The translations under genes were made by a program, and so were the position numbers. From the NCBI GenBank assembly GCA_021464525.1, contig JADRCO010001005.1:1-23647 (forward strand): a DNA stretch of 23,647 bases, written 5' to 3'. The notes below the pieces were generated by a model that was given only the letters and a program-made list of their open reading frames with translations, was not told the DNA's origin and did no database searches. Below, piece by piece: positions 20,190-23,647 of this stretch; the stretch's first letter is position 1; each line of letters starts with the position of its first letter. Source of the DNA: Rhizophagus sp. LPA8_4_AMF (Eukaryota; Glomeromycota; Glomeromycetes; Glomerales; Glomeraceae).

Positions 20190-21118
20190 TTAATTTATTG
20201 AAACTAACGAAATTTAGTATTTAATGTTATGAAAATAAACGTTTAGATAGATTTAAGTCTAGTTTATTAATAAACTGTTCAATTGTAATTTTTTGTAAAT
20301 TAATTTCAAATAATTGGGAGGATGACATAGACTGTATTATTAGTAGAATAGGCGATTTCTTATTTAAACTATCAAAAGTTCTTTAATACAATATTTTAAA
20401 TTGATACATCAAATAAATATCTTTTTTTTTTACAATTCACTTTTCTGAACTTTTCTGATTTTATATCACTTAGTTAATAACTCTCCATGTTTATTTGAAT
20501 CCACTAGCCTTTTAGCTTTTTAACTTGTCCTTTATCATTTTCATTACTCGAGTAACGAAATGTTATTTTCAGTGCCAATATCTTTGTTGATTCAATCTCC
20601 TTGAGCATGTGATTTTAAATCAATTTAATTCGTTAACAACGCGTTTACATGGGTTTAACATCATGCTTTTTTTTTACTTAAGCATATGTTATCTATTATC
20701 ACAATTTAATCGTTCACCGATTTATTATATTACATAATTACATATTGGGATAAATTTCTATTTATTCCCAATTTTACCAAAAAACAGAATTTGAAAATTT
20801 TTGCCACCTTCGTACGAAGGTACTGGCAAGGTAAATTTATCAATAATGAAAAAAAAGATTAAAGCGTGAGCTAGAGTTTCTAAACGTGAAACCACTTTGG
20901 TTCATTAGGGCACTAGAAAAGGTAATAATTTTGATGCTTCGATATGTTTAAATTTTTTGAATTTACTCGCGGCGAGTGTGATCTTCCTAATTACATAAAT
21001 TTGGAATTGTTGTGGACCAAATCAACCATCCAATTTATATTTAAAACTCCGGGAACTAAAATATTTAACTTATCCACACTATGTAGGTGCAATTCACATA
21101 AAGAAATTTCTTATTATG
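20190..21118. other. Intergenic stretch downstream of the cyclase, no gene seen
   Basis: AT-rich DNA without a supported gene. A 61-codon frame at 20944-21129 (starts MFKFFEFTRGECDLP) runs into the end of the hAT-type element and has no recognisable motif. GTACGAAGGTAC-like inverted words occur at 20811-20822. Confidence 0.45.
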
Positions 21119-21126
21119 AGTACATT

Positions 21127-21458
21127 TAGTGTTGCGATCCGTCAATTCGTAAGTAAACACATTTTGGCTATTTTATGAGAATTAAGTCAATAAATAAAAA
21201 TTTTTTTTTTGATATTATATGAATATATCTCAATATACAATATTAAAAAAAAAAAGTTTCTTAATAATAATGAAAGTAAAAAGAAATTAAAACCGGATTG
21301 AAATTCATCCGGATGGATGGAAAATTCAATCCGTTTTTAATTTTTCTTTTTTTTTTATATTTGAAAGAGGTTTAAATTTCACTAGATCGGTGTTATCTTG
21401 AGGTAACAAAAAAATTCTAACCTTTATTAATTAAATCCATGTGCAGATCGCAACTCTA
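21127..21458. mobile_element. Non-autonomous hAT-type element (MITE), 332 bp
   Basis: The ends are inverted: TAGTGTTGCGATC on the left (21127-21139) and the complement of TAGAGTTGCGATC on the right (21446-21458), 12 of 13 matching. Perfect 8-bp direct repeats AGTACATT flank it (21119-21126 and 21459-21466). An 8-bp target duplication and terminal YARNG (TAGTG/TAGAG) are hallmarks of the hAT superfamily. There is no coding capacity inside. The centre is a large hairpin (about 21281-21350) with arms around CCGGATTGAA-TTCATCC. The intact target duplication and near-identical ends point to a fairly recent insertion. Transposition would need a transposase from elsewhere in the genome. Confidence 0.88.
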
Positions 21459-21779
21459 AGTACATTAATAAATTTCAAACATGTCACTAGTTGCTATTGC
21501 TACGATTGCGATTGTTACGCTCGATTGTGTATTTTGAACCTATACTTTTTTCTCTGATGATTTTGTATTGGTATTTTTTTGATGTTGTTTATGATCTTTA
21601 TTATTTCTTTCAATTTTCAATCTTTAATTTTCGTTCTCAGTTAAAGTACTAGAAATCATTGATATGTTTAGTGGATAATTATGTTTGTCAACAATCTTAT
21701 AATCACAAAGCTTTTAGAATTATTTGATTTTAGACATGAAATATTTATAATAAATGAATAACCAATCTTTTTCGTATAA

Positions 21780-21925
21780 AGCAGAGGTTTTAATAGGGAT
21801 TGGAATCGATTCAATCAAAAATCAAATCTTGAGAATTGATTTAAGATTCAATTAATCGTTTCTAAGATTCAATTTGATAATTCAATTTAATGATTTGATT
21901 AATCAAATCTAATCAAATTTATATA
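21780..21925. repeat. GATTCAAT-rich repeat with perfect 18-bp palindrome
   Basis: Variants of GATTCAAT and AATCAAAT recur about ten times on both strands. The perfect palindrome GATTTGATTAATCAAATC lies at 21892-21909. The block begins near CAGAGGTTTTAATAGGGATT, which looks like a transposon end, but I found no matching inverted end. It is probably a fragment of a dispersed repeat. Confidence 0.45.
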
Positions 21926-21987
21926 ACAGCACAAATCTAATTTTGTTTTAAATATTTTGTTGCACAGTGATTTTTTGATCTCACGGC

Positions 21988-22150
21988 TAGAGTTTTGAAT
22001 ATGCAACCTGAAATGACCCGTATTGACTCGCATTGACCAACATAATATAATAATACAATTAAAGGTATTGTAAAAATTTGAATTACTATATAAATAGTAC
22101 TTCCCAAAATTTTGACCTGATCCAACCCAATTTAACCTACTCGCAACACA
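21988..22150. repeat. Possible diverged relative of the hAT-type element
   Basis: The right side (22137-22148), read on the minus strand, gives TGTTGCGAGTAG, sharing GTTGCGA with the terminus of the 21127 element. The left side starts TAGAGTTTTGAATATGCAAC. Between them, GACCCG, GACTCG, GACC and their complements recur. No target duplication can be seen, so the limits are uncertain. Confidence 0.25.
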
Positions 22151-22740
22151 AAATTTTAAGTGAATTTAAAATCATTTTCAATAAAAAGTCATATTTAATG
22201 TTTAAATAAAAATGGTATAAAAATGTTTTATTTAAAAACTTTTATTTACTAGTTTACAAAAATATTACATATTTGATAACATAATATGATTATTAATAAT
22301 ACCACTTAATTCTGGGCAAAAATTATAATTTTGGCCAGCATTTTATTTATTAAATCAAACTTTACGTTTTTTTTCAAAATCATCTTAACAACAGCCTTTT
22401 TGATCCAAGGGAAACTTGTTCTATTCATAAATTAGCATGTAATAAGCCTTGTTTATATTTACCATGAGCAAATTCCAAAAGATGAATATTTTCAAATTTT
22501 TTTCTTTTATAAGGTAGGTTTACGTGAAAAGATAAAAAATAAATGAAAAAAATTTATTTTACATGAAAGAAAATAGTAATAAAAGAAAAAGTGTAGGAAA
22601 TACTGATTGACTTGATAATCAAAAAATCTAATAAAATATAAATCTCATACTATATAAAATTACATAAATCATGTAAAAAATAGGAACTAGTGACAAATTA
22701 CATCTGTAATAAATTATAATTTTCTTCTTATAAAATATTT

Positions 22741-23045
22741 AATAAAAATGTTTTCACATTATTTTTAATTAAAATAATTAAAAACCGGTGCAAAACTTTT
22801 TTTTAAGTGTTTAATAAAAAAAAGTATTACTTCTGAAGAATAAAAATTAATAGGATTTGAAAAACAAAAAGTAATACTTAAAAAATTAAAAAATGTTGAA
22901 AATGCAAATCAAAGATGGTTTAAAACAACTCTTTTTTTTAATTATTTTTTAAAAAAACATTGCAAAACATTTTTTTAAATATTTAATAAAAAAAAAGTTT
23001 CACAACTTTTTTTTAATTATTTTGATAAATATGTTGTAAAACTTT
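22741..23045. repeat. Cluster of imperfect AT-rich direct and inverted repeats
   Basis: A TGCAAAAC-T-run-TTTAATAAAAAAAA unit of about 37 bp occurs at 22789-22825 and again at 22961-22998. A shorter echo (TTGTAAAACTTTG) lies near 23032-23045. An inverted pair AAGTATTACTT / AAGTAATACTT sits at 22822-22832 and 22869-22879. No coding potential is seen. Confidence 0.5.
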
Positions 23046-23092
23046 GTTTTGATAAGACTGCTTCCTATTTTTAAATAAGAAAGCTTATTCAT

Positions 23093-23160
23093 CAGTCAAG
23101 TGGTTGGTCAAATAGTCAGTCAAATGGTTGGTTAAGTAGTCAGTCAGTCAAATAATCAGC
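23093..23160. repeat. 24-bp minisatellite, about 2.5-3 copies
   Basis: Units CAGTCAAGTGGTTGGTCAAA-TAGT (23093-23116) and CAGTCAAATGGTTGGTTAAG-TAGT (23117-23140) are followed by a partial copy from 23141. A further GATTATAACTAACTGAT / GATTATGACTAACTGTT pair lies at about 23206-23243, so the (T)AGTCA word is spread over some 150 bp. It is in no gene that I can see. Confidence 0.6.
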
Positions 23161-23243
23161 CATAATGATTAGTCAGAACAGTCAGTTAGTCAAAGGTTCT
23201 TGATCGATTATAACTAACTGATGATTGATTATGACTAACTGTT

Positions 23244-23647
23244 GCTATCCCTATATGGAATTGGTAAAGACCAGAGAGTTTCTATTAATTTGCCAGTTTC
23301 AGATCACTTCTTGAATGTTAAGTTATTATGTCCTAAATTCAGCTAAAATTTCAAGTATACTGTACATTCCCATTACTATTCCTGAAATAGTACCTGAAAT
23401 AATGCCTAAGATGTTAAGAATTATGTTTAAAATCTGGTTAAAATTAGCCAAAATTAATCATAATTTACTGCACCTTAAATTTTGAATATATATATATTAC
23501 TTGAACAGAAGTAGCAAATATCTCTACTAACTTTAAAGTTTATATAATATTAATGCCTCATATGGGTTGATTCTTGTATTGGCTTAAATTACTAAGATTT
23601 TATAAAAATTTAACTATTTTAGTAAAATATACATTATACATGTCTAA
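23244..23647. other. Right end of window, no gene seen
   Basis: AT-rich DNA with no open frame of note and no family signature on either strand. A gene reaching in from beyond the window edge cannot be excluded. Confidence 0.45.

Noticed and set aside
21892-21909. Perfect 18-bp palindrome as an operator
   Set aside because: It is embedded in a block of recurring AATCAAAT/GATTCAAT words, so it is better explained as repeat DNA.
1-23647. tRNA, rRNA, CRISPR or bacterial operon structure
   Set aside because: No GGTTCGA-type B-box with matching arms, no rRNA signature, no regularly spaced repeat-spacer array, and all recognised genes are spliced eukaryotic genes.

Overview
The window looks like nuclear DNA from an early-diverging fungus. 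The DNA is extremely AT-rich, with long A/T runs. The genes carry many short GT-AG introns and are eukaryotic in type: a spliceosomal Sm protein, an oligosaccharyltransferase subunit, a nuclear-encoded mitochondrial ribosomal protein and an F-box/WD40 protein. The heme-thiolate peroxygenase and the large secreted subtilase fit a fungus. An arbuscular mycorrhizal fungus of the Rhizophagus type is my best guess, from composition and gene style only; no sequence search was possible.

Left part (1-6366) is a compact housekeeping block. It holds a 9-exon AN1 zinc-finger gene of the ZFAND1/Cuz1 type (-), a small unrecognised gene (+), DAD1/OST2 (-), SmD2 (+) and mitochondrial bL34 (-). DAD1 and SmD2 start 215 bp apart, head to head, over a CACGTG site. 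SmD2 begins with a 5-nt coding exon that a simple ORF search misses. A degenerate repeat array lies at 865-1170.

Middle (6367-10560) has no convincing intact gene. It contains a decayed, unidentified coding region on the minus strand (about 7879-9120), small hairpins and a microsatellite.

Right-centre (10577-20189) is rich in secreted or oxidative enzymes. A short peroxygenase without a signal peptide (+) converges on a 1095-residue secreted subtilisin-like protease (-). The protease has an unusual oxyanion-hole residue and a large Thr/Pro repeat insert. Next come an FBXW4-like F-box/WD40 gene (-) and a secreted glutaminyl cyclase (+).

Right end (20190-23647) holds no gene I can support. 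It does hold a clean 332-bp non-autonomous hAT-type element with a perfect 8-bp target duplication, and several short repeat clusters.

I see no operon-like or obviously new multi-gene system. The most interesting items are the subtilase changes, the peroxygenase metal-site change, the 5-nt exon and the hAT element. All exon boundaries were read by eye from splice signals, frame and family conservation.
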